A DNA stretch of 14,890 bases from Alphaproteobacteria bacterium (GCA_028290805.1 JAQGJA010000119.1:1-14890), one strand, 5' to 3'; shown: positions 1 to 6,949, numbered from the stretch's first letter. Notes: generated by a model from the sequence alone, not told the origin. Program-made: numbers and translations.

Positions 1-345
1 AGCCAGAATATCGGCCAAATCCTGCGGCGTCAGGTCGCCTTCCTCGGCGGGCTGGTCGGGCAAAAGCAAACGCGATTTCAGATAGGTCAGCCAGGCCGCC
101 ATTACCAGGTAATCAGCTGCGACTTCGAGGCGAAGTTCCTTGGCCTGGTCGATATAACTTAAGTACTGGTCGGCCAGTTGCAGAACAGAAATCTGGGCCA
201 GATCGACTTTCTGCCGCCGCGCCAGGTCCAGCAATAAATCGACCGGCCCGTCAAATCCTTCCAGATCGACGACGAAAGGCGCATGTCCTGACTGCAAAGG
301 CGGATCAAAAGGCAAGGCATCAAAAACGGGTAGAACATCCGGCAT
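1..345 (-). CDS. scpA: Segregation and condensation protein A, N-terminal part (cut by window edge)
   Basis: ScpA is the kleisin subunit that joins SMC and ScpB in the bacterial condensin complex and helps compact and segregate the chromosome. Reading the minus strand from the ATG at 345-343 gives 115 codons without a stop. The visible protein carries the typical ScpA N-terminal block: FVVDLEGFDGPVDLLLDLAR at about residues 24-43, then a helix-rich stretch with VDLAQISVLQLADQYLSYI and AADYLVMAAWLTYLKSRLLL. This N-terminal region is the SMC-neck-binding part of the kleisin. The C-terminal winged helix lies outside the window. The start codon directly abuts the nagZ stop at 346-348 with no gap, so the gene is almost certainly the third cistron of the SPOR-nagZ-scpA operon and translated by coupling. 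Confidence 0.93.
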   Translation of the reverse strand, partial: MPDVLPVFDALPFDPPLQSGHAPFVVDLEGFDGPVDLLLDLARRQKVDLAQISVLQLADQYLSYIDQAKELRLEVAADYLVMAAWLTYLKSRLLLPDQPAEEGDLTPQDLADILA

Positions 346-1434
346 CTACAGGGTGAAAGCCTTCATTGAAAAAACACGCTTTTGCTCAAAGGTTTCAGGC
401 TCATCCTGAGATTCCGCATAGGTAGCCAGTTCCGCAGCCGCTTCCCGCCAGTCGTAATCCTGGGAACCTTTTTGCCGCTCTTGTTCTGCAATGGCAAAAC
501 GCTGTTTTGTTTCCTCGGTCATTGGCGGCAGCAGGTCGGCGATTTCTTGCATCACATATAATTTTCCATCACAATACAATGCAGCATCGCATCCTGCATC
601 GATGGCGCCTTTGGCGCGCTGGGGAATTCGGCCCAGCTTTTTAAGGCTCTCCATATCGATGGCATCCGAAATCATTGGTCCCCAGGCATTCAGCATCGGA
701 CGGATTTCCTGAATTGCTTTCGATGAAATCGTAAAAGGATCATCGTCAAATGCTGTATAAGCCACATGCGCGGTCATCGTCCAGCAAAAGGCGGGATTGA
801 TATTTTCATGCACTTTTTTAAAAGGGAAAAAATCGGTCTTTTCCAACGTTTCGATATCAGTATCCACCGCAGCAAAATCGACATGGGTATCGGCCTTGGC
901 CCGACCATGGCCCGGGAAATGTTTCAGGGTCGGTGTAATCCCGCAAGCCAGGAATTCCCGGGAAATAATGGTCGCGATCTCGGCAATGATAATCGGGTCT
1001 TCACAAAACGCCCTGGAACCGATAATCCCGCTTGCACCTTTTACCGGCACATCAAGAACCGGCGCGCAGGCATTGGTCAGGCCGCTGTCACGCAACATGC
1101 CGGATATAGCCTGGGCCTGCAATTTGATGGCTCTTTCGCCCTTTTCCTTATCCCGCATATAAAGGGTGCCCAAGGTTGTTGCGCTTGGCAGATTGGCCCA
1201 TTCGGGTGTCCGCATCATTTGCAGCGGCCCGCCTTCCTGATCAATAAGGATGGGCGCATCTTCGCGGCCCACTGCATCGCGGAACTGGTCAACCAGTTTT
1301 TTTACCTGACGGGGGTTTTGAACATTCTGATTCCGTTGAAACAGAATTAAGCCAAGAGGATTAGTGCTGCGGTACACGGCTTTTTCTTCAGCGGTCAGTT
1401 CAGGACCACTACAGGCTGTAATAAGCGGCAACAT
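346..1434 (-). CDS. nagZ: Beta-N-acetylhexosaminidase NagZ (GH3)
   Basis: Cytoplasmic glycoside hydrolase family 3 enzyme that removes N-acetylglucosamine from anhydro-muropeptides during peptidoglycan recycling. At 362 residues it is a normal single-domain NagZ. Visible motifs: DQEGG at 65-69 in the substrate-binding barrel, KHFPGHG at 171-177, the mobile-loop Asp-Thr-His at 182-184 that supplies the Asp-His acid/base dyad, and the ISD of residues 255-257 whose Asp257 is the expected nucleophile. There is no signal peptide, as expected for a cytosolic enzyme. The ATG is preceded by AAAGGAG with 7 nt spacing. It starts 21 nt after the SPOR gene and its TAG abuts the scpA start, so it is the middle gene of the operon. 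In bacteria with AmpR/AmpC, NagZ products can induce beta-lactamase; nothing here tests that. Confidence 0.95.
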   Translation of the reverse strand: MLPLITACSGPELTAEEKAVYRSTNPLGLILFQRNQNVQNPRQVKKLVDQFRDAVGREDAPILIDQEGGPLQMMRTPEWANLPSATTLGTLYMRDKEKGERAIKLQAQAISGMLRDSGLTNACAPVLDVPVKGASGIIGSRAFCEDPIIIAEIATIISREFLACGITPTLKHFPGHGRAKADTHVDFAAVDTDIETLEKTDFFPFKKVHENINPAFCWTMTAHVAYTAFDDDPFTISSKAIQEIRPMLNAWGPMISDAIDMESLKKLGRIPQRAKGAIDAGCDAALYCDGKLYVMQEIADLLPPMTEETKQRFAIAEQERQKGSQDYDWREAAAELATYAESQDEPETFEQKRVFSMKAFTL

Positions 1435-1455
1435 ATCGGCTCCTTTATTGTTCGG

Positions 1456-2445
1456 TTACTTCGTCACGATACAGCTGCCCGCTTTTGCGGCGTTCAGGCT
1501 GCGGCAGAGATCATCGGCGGAAGCCTTAGATAAATTGGTGCCCTGCACGCGATAGAACACGCCTTTTGCACCCAGATCGGCGCGAGGGAATTGCGGGCTG
1601 ACGGATGAAAGCTGGCTGTGGAATTGCTGCTGGAATTTGCTCCAGGCAGCACGGGCGGCGGCTTCGTCGCGAAAGGAACCCAGCTGGATTTTATAGGAAC
1701 CCGTTTCGATTTTCGCGGTGGCAGGCGCCGAGGCCGGGGCCACGCTGGCCAGTTTTTTAACATCAGCCTCGGGCGCTTTTTTCGCTGGCGCATCGGCGGT
1801 TTTCAGCGGCGTGGCCGGTGTCGAAGTCAGAGTTTCAGTCGTCACCGCCGTATTCGCAACGGCAGGCGTTTCGGCAGGTACTGCCGGGGCAACCGGAGCG
1901 GTGGTCGTTGTCGTAGTAGTGGTCGTCACGGCCGGGGCGTCTTCTGATTGCTGAGCAGCAGGAGCCGACGGGATATTTTCGGTCTTTGCGGTTTCCGCAA
2001 CCGGCGCGGTAGTGGCCGCTGGCGTATCCGATACGGCTTCTTCGGGTGGGGGCAACAGGGATTCAACCGTGTCTTTTGAAGCGGTCTGGTCTTTGTTTTG
2101 CAGATTGTCAAAGACAACCGCATCCTGGAAAGGCACATCCATGCCGCCCGCATTTTTCGGCTTTTCCTTGTAATCCTCGTTCGAGGCTTCGACGATCGGT
2201 GTCGTGGCATTCACGCCCGTTTGCGAGCCTTGCTTATAGGCATAGGAAACAATGGCGCTGAAAATCAGGAGGGCGGCAAACACGCTGGCCAAAGGGAACC
2301 AGCGGCTTTGGCGGATGCGGTCGAAACTGGAATAACCCTGGAAATCATCGCCATAATTTTGGGTATCATCCTGGTTCAGGCGGGGCGACTGGCGGGTGGA
2401 AGGCTGATAGGGGCGGTCTTCCCTCGGGCTGCGCAGGTCGTTCAT
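1456..2445 (-). CDS. Membrane-anchored SPOR-domain protein
   Basis: A 329-residue bitopic inner-membrane protein. It has a charged cytoplasmic head (1-48), one transmembrane helix at about 49-70, a long Pro/Ala/Thr/Lys-rich periplasmic linker (about 71-247) and a C-terminal SPOR domain (about 248-327). SPOR domains bind denuded septal glycan strands, so a role in cell division or wall turnover is likely but not proven. The linker holds nine threonines in a row (174-182). A longer frame opens upstream at 2523, but the ATG at 2445 is preferred. It has AGAGGA about 8 nt upstream, and a strong promoter at 2492-2520 would place the transcription start downstream of 2523. It is the first gene of the operon with nagZ and scpA. 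In many alphaproteobacteria this gene follows argS, which is absent here. Confidence 0.88.
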   Translation of the reverse strand: MNDLRSPREDRPYQPSTRQSPRLNQDDTQNYGDDFQGYSSFDRIRQSRWFPLASVFAALLIFSAIVSYAYKQGSQTGVNATTPIVEASNEDYKEKPKNAGGMDVPFQDAVVFDNLQNKDQTASKDTVESLLPPPEEAVSDTPAATTAPVAETAKTENIPSAPAAQQSEDAPAVTTTTTTTTTAPVAPAVPAETPAVANTAVTTETLTSTPATPLKTADAPAKKAPEADVKKLASVAPASAPATAKIETGSYKIQLGSFRDEAAARAAWSKFQQQFHSQLSSVSPQFPRADLGAKGVFYRVQGTNLSKASADDLCRSLNAAKAGSCIVTK

Positions 2446-2491
2446 GGGGCATTCCTCTTCATTACGGGCAATGGTGATATGGGTATCCCCG

Positions 2492-2520
2492 TTTATAGCG
2501 CCCTTCCCGTGCCCTGTCAC
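2492..2520 (-). promoter_or_regulatory. Sigma70-like promoter of the SPOR-nagZ-scpA operon
   Basis: On the minus strand GTGACA (2520-2515) is followed after exactly 17 nt by TATAAA (2497-2492). The predicted transcript starts near 2485, leaving a leader of about 40 nt before the AGAGGA ribosome site and the ATG at 2445. It lies downstream of the dgt stop, so the operon can be transcribed independently of dgt. Confidence 0.65.
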
Positions 2521-2535
2521 CACCCTAAACAGGCG

Positions 2536-2571
2536 TTAGACGCTGGGTTAGACGCCGGGTCAAACGCTGGG
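2536..2571 (-). repeat. Three tandem 12-bp units ending in stop codons at the 3' end of dgt
   Basis: Minus-strand units are CCCAGCGTTTGA (2571-2560), CCCGGCGTCTAA (2559-2548) and CCCAGCGTCTAA (2547-2536). The first unit is the true end of dgt (Pro-Ser-Val-stop). The next two repeat the same three codons and a stop in the same frame. The result is three successive in-frame stop codons of two types. This looks like slippage or tandem duplication of the gene end. Confidence 0.85.
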
Positions 2572-3753
2572 CAAATCCTGGATTGTATAGGGATCAAAGA
2601 GTTTGCGGTGCTCCTGCAGCGCATAACGGTCGGTCATCCCGGCCACGTAATCCAGGACAGCGCGCATTTTAACCTGGTCCCCGCCGCCTTCAGCCGCGAT
2701 CAGTGCCTGCCATTCGCGCGGCAGGCAATTAGGCTCTGCGGAAAACACCTCGAACAGATCCTTTACCACCAGCGCCATCTTGCGCCGGATGCGATTAACA
2801 TTTGGGGAACGATACAAATTCTGCATCAGGAATTTGCGCAACGCCGTTACGCTAGGCAGCATTTCCTGGGAGAACGCTGCCATCGGCAGGGCGGCATTGC
2901 GGATATCGTCACAAGATTGCGGGTTTAATAGGGCCAGGCGCCGCTGGGTCTCGCGCAGGACGTCTTCGACCATCAATCCCATCAGGCGACGCGTAATCTC
3001 GTTCACTTTGCGCGTGCGATCCAGTTTTGGGTATTTTTTATGCACCGAACGGGCAATTGTGCCCACCATGGGCAACTCAAACAGATCCTGCACTTTAAAG
3101 AAACCGGCCCGCAGCCCGTCATCCAGGTCATGGTTGTTATAAGCGATATCATCGGACAAATTGCCGATCTGAGCTTCCAGGCTGGTCCAACCGGTCAGGC
3201 GCAGATCCATCTTGCCGGTGATCTCGGCGATGGTCGGCGGCAGCGGATCATGCAGGACAGGGCCGTTATGCTTGGCCATGCCTTCCAGCACTTCCCAGGA
3301 TAAATTCAGCCCGTCAAAATCGGCATAGCGTTTTTCAAGGCGGGTCACAACGCGCAAGGACTGGTCGTTATGGTTGAAGCCGCCGAAATCTTTCAGGCAA
3401 ATCTGCAGGGCATCCTCGCCGCAATGGGCGAAAGGCGGGTGGCCCAGATCATGGGCCAGCGCCACGGCTTCGGTCAAATCTTCCTGGACCCGCAAGACGC
3501 GCGCCATGGAACGGGCGATTTGCGCCACTTCCAGCGTATGGGTCATGCGCGTGCGGAAATGGTCGCCTTCATGGACGACAAAAACCTGGGTTTTATATTT
3601 CAGGCGACGAAAGGCGCTGGAATGAATGATCCGGTCGCGGTCGCGCTGATAGGGATTGCGCCGCGGTGATTGTTTTTCCGGATGAATCCGGCCCAAAGAC
3701 TCACTGGGTTTGCAGGCATAAGGGGCAAGCAGGGCTTCATAAGGGTCCGTCAT
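2560..3753 (-). CDS. dgt: Deoxyguanosinetriphosphate triphosphohydrolase-like protein (HD domain)
   Basis: HD-superfamily metal-dependent triphosphohydrolase that cleaves dNTPs to the nucleoside and triphosphate, thereby shaping dNTP pools. The 397 residues fit the type 2 dGTPase-like subfamily common in alphaproteobacteria. Metal and substrate motifs are visible: HSSAFRRLKYKTQVF at 44-58, an HTLEVAQIAR block with His72, the His101-Asp102 pair followed by LGHPPFAH, and a later SDDIAYNNHDLDDG stretch that gives the last Asp ligand. The ATG overlaps the stop of the upstream gene by one base (TAATG on the minus strand) and has no clear ribosome site of its own, so translation probably depends on coupling. 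The gene ends in a 12-bp tandem repeat of its last codons. True substrate preference cannot be read from sequence. Confidence 0.93.
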   Translation of the reverse strand: MTDPYEALLAPYACKPSESLGRIHPEKQSPRRNPYQRDRDRIIHSSAFRRLKYKTQVFVVHEGDHFRTRMTHTLEVAQIARSMARVLRVQEDLTEAVALAHDLGHPPFAHCGEDALQICLKDFGGFNHNDQSLRVVTRLEKRYADFDGLNLSWEVLEGMAKHNGPVLHDPLPPTIAEITGKMDLRLTGWTSLEAQIGNLSDDIAYNNHDLDDGLRAGFFKVQDLFELPMVGTIARSVHKKYPKLDRTRKVNEITRRLMGLMVEDVLRETQRRLALLNPQSCDDIRNAALPMAAFSQEMLPSVTALRKFLMQNLYRSPNVNRIRRKMALVVKDLFEVFSAEPNCLPREWQALIAAEGGGDQVKMRAVLDYVAGMTDRYALQEHRKLFDPYTIQDLPSV

Positions 3754-4226
3754 TAATTGAAATTCAAATTATTTTGCGGCCATAATTTTTTTTCATCTTC
3801 AATTGATTGTTTCAGATCCTTTGCCATGCCTGGATTATTTTCCAAAAAATTTGTTACCTGCTCTTTGATTGATGGGGGATTTTCAGGAAAACCGGGGTCG
3901 AAACGTTCATATTTTTGCGATTGTTTATCAAGGCTATAATGGGATGCGCCGCATAGACTTTCTATTGTTTGCATAGGTTCGATCCTATCAAATCCAAAAA
4001 TTCGTAATCCCGTTTCAAAATCACATGACGTATCATCAATCAATGATGCCTTATATAAATCTTCTACCACATCACCTTCACCGATATGGCAACATTCATG
4101 TAAAGCCATCCAACTGCACAAGCTGACATAATTGACTTGTTCTATTGTATGATATTCCAGGTAATCCTTTAACCTGCTGGCTTCTTTCTCATCCAGTCGG
4201 GTAAACATCTCGAAGGATATAGGCAT
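3753..4226 (-). CDS. Hypothetical protein, possibly with a degenerate ankyrin-like repeat
   Basis: I do not recognise this 157-residue protein. It is acidic, soluble and has no signal peptide or membrane segment. Residues 42-60, reading LHECCHIGEGDVVEDLYKA, match the ankyrin consensus LHxAAxxGxxxVVxxLLxA at the Leu-His, Gly, Val-Val, Leu and Ala positions, so an ankyrin-like fold is one possibility. The same stretch also contains a formal HExxH (43-47), but no third zinc ligand or glycine-rich continuation is evident. The coding sequence is clearly more AT-rich than dgt and erpA, suggesting later acquisition. Its ribosome site is excellent (AAGGAG, 6 nt before ATG) and its TAA overlaps the dgt ATG by one base, so dgt appears to be expressed through it. 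Existence as a gene is likely; function is unknown. Confidence 0.7.
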   Translation of the reverse strand: MPISFEMFTRLDEKEASRLKDYLEYHTIEQVNYVSLCSWMALHECCHIGEGDVVEDLYKASLIDDTSCDFETGLRIFGFDRIEPMQTIESLCGASHYSLDKQSQKYERFDPGFPENPPSIKEQVTNFLENNPGMAKDLKQSIEDEKKLWPQNNLNFN

Positions 4227-4252
4227 TATCTTCTCCTTTTACGCAATCTGCT

Positions 4253-4285
4253 TTGCATTTTTAATGTAAATCCTGTAAAATGCAA
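4253..4285. promoter_or_regulatory. Symmetrical divergent promoter/operator between erpA and the dgt operon
   Basis: A perfect 9-bp inverted repeat, TTGCATTTT (4253-4261) and AAAATGCAA (4277-4285), separated by 15 nt. Each arm begins with TTGCAT, a -35-like hexamer, for one direction. Plus: TTGCAT, then TGTAAA at 4274-4279 after 15 nt (or GTAAAA after 16 nt). Minus: TTGCAT (4285-4280), then TAAAAA after 16 nt. The plus-strand start would fall within a few bases of the erpA ATG at 4288, implying a leaderless or nearly leaderless erpA mRNA. The symmetry could equally be a repressor site. Confidence 0.5.
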
Positions 4286-4287
4286 GA

Positions 4288-4626
4288 ATGTCCCTTTTAT
4301 TAAACATCACCCCCCAGGCCGCTGCACAGATCAACAAGGTGCGTCTTGCTAAAAACGATCCGGAGTTGAAATTCCGGGTCGCCGTGCTGGGCGGGGGCTG
4401 TTCCGGCTTTAAGTACCAGATGGAATTCGACAAAGAGCAAAATCCCTGGGACCTGATCTTTACCCAGGACGAGGCTGTGGTGCTGGTAGACGACCTGTCT
4501 ATCCAGTTCGTCAAAGATGCCGAGTTGCATTACGAAAAAGATTTATCTGGTGCCCGCTTTGTCATTCAAAACCCCAATGCGGCGTCGGGTTGCGGTTGCG
4601 GGGTATCTTTTGCCCCTAAAACCTAG
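4288..4626 (+). CDS. erpA: A-type iron-sulfur cluster carrier (ErpA/IscA family)
   Basis: Small A-type carrier that receives Fe-S clusters from scaffold proteins and passes them to apo-enzymes. The 112 residues match the family length. The three invariant cluster-binding cysteines are present: Cys38 in GGGCSGFKY and Cys102 plus Cys104 in SGCGCG near the C-terminus. ErpA is favoured over IscA because a single hesB-like gene next to dgt and xth is the usual alphaproteobacterial arrangement and no isc/suf genes are adjacent, but the subfamily is not certain. No Shine-Dalgarno sequence precedes the ATG, which agrees with the near-leaderless promoter proposed at 4253-4285. It is transcribed divergently from the dgt operon. 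Confidence 0.93.
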   Translation: MSLLLNITPQAAAQINKVRLAKNDPELKFRVAVLGGGCSGFKYQMEFDKEQNPWDLIFTQDEAVVLVDDLSIQFVKDAELHYEKDLSGARFVIQNPNAASGCGCGVSFAPKT

Positions 4627-4633
4627 AATCTCA

Positions 4634-4661
4634 TTGACGCCTGATTTTTGCTTGTTATTGT
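4634..4661 (+). promoter_or_regulatory. Promoter of the methyltransferase-xth pair
   Basis: TTGACG (4634-4639), 16 nt, then TATTGT (4656-4661). The start would be near 4668, just before the ribosome site AGGGA, which lies 8 nt from the ATG at 4683. It sits immediately after the erpA stop, so the downstream pair can be transcribed on its own. Confidence 0.5.
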
Positions 4662-4682
4662 AAGTGAATAGGGAATATTTAT

Positions 4683-5339
4683 ATGATCTTTTTAATCAGC
4701 ATTCTACTAGGCATCGTCTTTCTCCTTTGGGCTTACAAGGAATTTTACCAGGCGAAAACCGGTATGGTTCCCCAAAGCACCCCCGAAGCCAGCCTGGCCT
4801 ATCTGGCCCAAATGATCGAACGCAGTGCCGATAGCGGCACGATCCTGGATCTTGGCTCCTGTTACGGCGGCCGCGTTTTCACCCTCGCCCGCCTGCTTCC
4901 CACTTGGGAAGTGACTGGGGTCGAGCAATCGCTGACGCCCTGGATCGTTGGCAATCTGCGCTCCATCCGCCGCAATTATGGCAATTACCGTTTTTTCTGG
5001 GACGATCCGGGCCAGTGGCCGTTAAAGGATTACAGCGTTATTTTCATTCACCAGAACGACAAAACCATCAAAAAATGGGAAGCCAGCATCGCCAAAAGGC
5101 TGCAGCCAGGAACATTGCTAATCTCCTATAACCGCCCTTTTCCGCGCATCCGTCCGATCGACACGATTTCCGTGACTTCGACCAATACGCTTTATATCTA
5201 TAAAAAGCCGCCGCCGTCCCCGGACTCCGGCACTGAACCGACCTTGCCGATTGAAACAGCGGTGCCGATACCGCCGCCGGTTTCACCGGCCGTGGAAAGC
5301 AACCCGGAAATCCAGCCCCAGCAAATCCTGCCGCTTTAA
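4683..5339 (+). CDS. Membrane-anchored class I SAM-methyltransferase-like protein
   Basis: A 218-residue protein with an N-terminal hydrophobic helix (about 2-18) followed by a cytosolic Rossmann-type domain. Residues 54-63, ILDLGSCYGG, form the SAM-binding motif I, and GVE at 79-81 supplies the acidic residue expected at the end of strand beta 2. The segments around WPLKDYSVIFIH (112-123) and GTLLISYNRP (143-152) fit strands 4 and 5. The core is short, and the last 45 residues are a Pro-rich, probably disordered tail. No substrate-recognition domain is visible, so the acceptor is unknown. The stop is one base before the xth ATG, a tight two-gene arrangement. Assignment to the SAM-dependent fold is good; enzymatic activity is inferred. 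Confidence 0.75.
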   Translation: MIFLISILLGIVFLLWAYKEFYQAKTGMVPQSTPEASLAYLAQMIERSADSGTILDLGSCYGGRVFTLARLLPTWEVTGVEQSLTPWIVGNLRSIRRNYGNYRFFWDDPGQWPLKDYSVIFIHQNDKTIKKWEASIAKRLQPGTLLISYNRPFPRIRPIDTISVTSTNTLYIYKKPPPSPDSGTEPTLPIETAVPIPPPVSPAVESNPEIQPQQILPL

Positions 5340-5340
5340 G

Positions 5341-6114
5341 ATGCTGCGCATTGCCACATGGAACGTTAATTCCGTCAAAGCCCGGCTGGACCATGTCCTG
5401 GCCTGGCTTGAGGAAAACCAGCCGGATTTTCTTTTCCTGCAGGAAATCAAATGCACCACGGAAAAATTTCCTGCGCTTGAATTTGAAGCGATTGGTTACC
5501 ACGCCTCGGTCAAGGGTCAGCCTGCTTATAATGGCGTTGCGACATTGTCTCGCCACAAGGTGGAAATCATCGCCGATACCTTGCCCGGGAATGAGGCCGA
5601 TACCCATGCCCGTTTTATGGATGTCGCTTATAAAGACTGGCGGCTGATCAATATTTACGCGCCTAACGGCAATCCGATCGGCACGGAAAAATTCACCTAT
5701 AAAATGGAATGGATGGACCGTCTGCAGCTTTATCTGAATAAACTGCTCAAGGCGCGGCAGAAATTTGTCATAGGCGGAGATTTCAACGTGATCCCCGAAA
5801 ACCTGGATGCGAAACACCCGGAAAACTGGCGCAACGATGCGCTGTTCCAGAAAGAGACCCAAGCCAAATGGCGCAGCCTGTGTCATCTGGGCCTGCACGA
5901 TGCCTATCGTTCCCTGCATCCAAAGGGGCAGGATTATTCTTTCTGGGATTACATGGCGGGATCGTGGCACCGCGATAACGGCATCCGCATCGACCATTTT
6001 TTGGTCTCACCGAATGCAGCAGACAAACTGGAATCCTGTGTGATCGATAAAGGCCCGCGCGGATGGGAAAGACCATCCGACCATACACCGGTGATTGTAA
6101 CGTTTAATATATAA
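5341..6114 (+). CDS. xth: Exodeoxyribonuclease III / AP endonuclease
   Basis: ExoIII-family base-excision-repair nuclease that cleaves DNA 5' of abasic sites and has 3'-5' exonuclease and 3'-phosphatase activities. The 257-residue protein carries the complete catalytic set, with Asn8 in ATWNVNS, Glu35 in FLQEIKC, Tyr106 in INIYAPNG, Asp147 and Asn149 in GGDFNV, Asp218 in RIDHF and His248 in PSDHTPV. The frame is open further upstream to 5251, but that part overlaps the preceding gene. MLRIATWNVNS at 5341 is the family-typical start. It follows the methyltransferase after a single base, so coupled translation is likely. Its TAA lies in the loop of an inverted repeat shared with the convergent gene. 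Confidence 0.95.
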   Translation: MLRIATWNVNSVKARLDHVLAWLEENQPDFLFLQEIKCTTEKFPALEFEAIGYHASVKGQPAYNGVATLSRHKVEIIADTLPGNEADTHARFMDVAYKDWRLINIYAPNGNPIGTEKFTYKMEWMDRLQLYLNKLLKARQKFVIGGDFNVIPENLDAKHPENWRNDALFQKETQAKWRSLCHLGLHDAYRSLHPKGQDYSFWDYMAGSWHRDNGIRIDHFLVSPNAADKLESCVIDKGPRGWERPSDHTPVIVTFNI

Positions 6115-6123
6115 ATTAAACGT
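6100..6123. terminator. Inverted repeat at the convergent ends of xth and the PH-domain gene
   Basis: Perfect 9-bp arms ACGTTTAAT (6100-6108) and ATTAAACGT (6115-6123) flank a 6-nt loop. The xth TAA (6112-6114) is in the loop and the opposing gene's TAA is in the right arm (6116-6118), leaving one base between the two genes. The stem is AT-rich and lacks a proper T-tract, so it would be a weak intrinsic terminator at best. Confidence 0.45.
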
Positions 6124-6949
6124 CGTGCCGCATGGCCAGGCGCGCCGATGGAATGGTCGGCAAAGGCGGCTCTTCATCCGTCGGGGCCGAGACATCTTTG
6201 AGTTCCGAGGCGGAGACGGCAGGGCCGCTTGGCTTGATCGGCATTTCATCTTTCAGCTTGTCATGCTCGCTGCGTGTTTCCGGATTGATATTATCAGCAT
6301 GCGGGCCGTTCTTATTGCCTTTAGGCTGCTGGGACAGACCGTTGCCTTGCTGGACTTGATCCTCGCCGCCGATCTGGACAGCCCGGGCTGCCAGAACCGC
6401 ACGCCGGAAATTGACAGGGTCTTCCATCAAATTCGGAAAGGTGATGCCTTCGACGCCGGTACCATACATTTTAATACGGCCGAAATTAAAGATACGGCCC
6501 ATGACGCTTTGCTCGACATCGGCGCCATCGATGAAATCAACGCGCATCTCTTCGACTTTACGCGAAACAAGGCCGCGCTTGTACACGACGCGGCGGGTAG
6601 TGACACCCATTTCTGTGGTCATGCGCATCAGCATGCGCGCGCCAACCTGGATTGCGGCCATCAGGACACAGATAAAGGCGGCAATGCGGAAAATCGGGTG
6701 CGTGTGCCAGACGGTTGTGAAATAATCGCCGATGCTTAGTTGCGATGCGGCTTTGAAAATATTCCAGGGCGGAACTTTGACGATGTCATAGTGATGATAA
6801 ATAATACCCACGAATAAAAAGGCAAAAGCCAGGACAATGTATATTGTCGCCCCGAACAGCGATCCGGCCACATAGATCCAGTGATATTGCGAAAATTTCA
6901 GGATCTTTTCGCCGGGTGCCAGTGATTCTTGGATATAAAGCATGATCAT
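6116..6949 (-). CDS. Bacterial PH-domain (YdbS/YdbT-like) membrane protein
   Basis: A 277-residue inner-membrane protein. Two transmembrane helices are visible at about 25-51 and 85-107, followed by a bacterial pleckstrin-homology domain (about 110-186). The characteristic pattern reads TTEMGVTTRRVVYKRGLVSRK, then a DGADVEQSVMGRIFNFGRI block and ITFPNLMEDPVNFRRAV. The C-terminal 85 residues are hydrophilic and low in complexity. The family is widespread, usually of unknown function, and often linked to the membrane or stress. A second ATG at 6943 gives a better distance (9 nt) to AAGG than the first (3 nt), so the protein may start two residues later. It is divergent from valS and convergent with xth, apparently a single-gene transcript with a promoter at 6974-7002. 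Confidence 0.85.
   Translation of the reverse strand: MIMLYIQESLAPGEKILKFSQYHWIYVAGSLFGATIYIVLAFAFLFVGIIYHHYDIVKVPPWNIFKAASQLSIGDYFTTVWHTHPIFRIAAFICVLMAAIQVGARMLMRMTTEMGVTTRRVVYKRGLVSRKVEEMRVDFIDGADVEQSVMGRIFNFGRIKMYGTGVEGITFPNLMEDPVNFRRAVLAARAVQIGGEDQVQQGNGLSQQPKGNKNGPHADNINPETRSEHDKLKDEMPIKPSGPAVSASELKDVSAPTDEEPPLPTIPSARLAMRHDV

Noticed and set aside
2446..2523. Upstream start for the SPOR gene at 2523
   Set aside because: The proposed promoter lies within this extension, the extra 26 residues look non-coding, and the ATG at 2445 has a good ribosome site.
2098..2928. 276-codon plus-strand open frame across the SPOR/dgt junction
   Set aside because: Antisense to dgt and the SPOR gene, both firmly identified. 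The product shows no family features.
4086..4100. HExxH zinc-protease motif in the gene before dgt
   Set aside because: The five residues fit better as part of an ankyrin-like repeat, and no third ligand or protease context is visible. Kept only as an alternative in the gene entry.
5068..5997. 309-codon minus-strand open frame opposite xth
   Set aside because: It lies across two well-supported genes, the product has no recognisable motifs, and it reads as an antisense shadow of xth.
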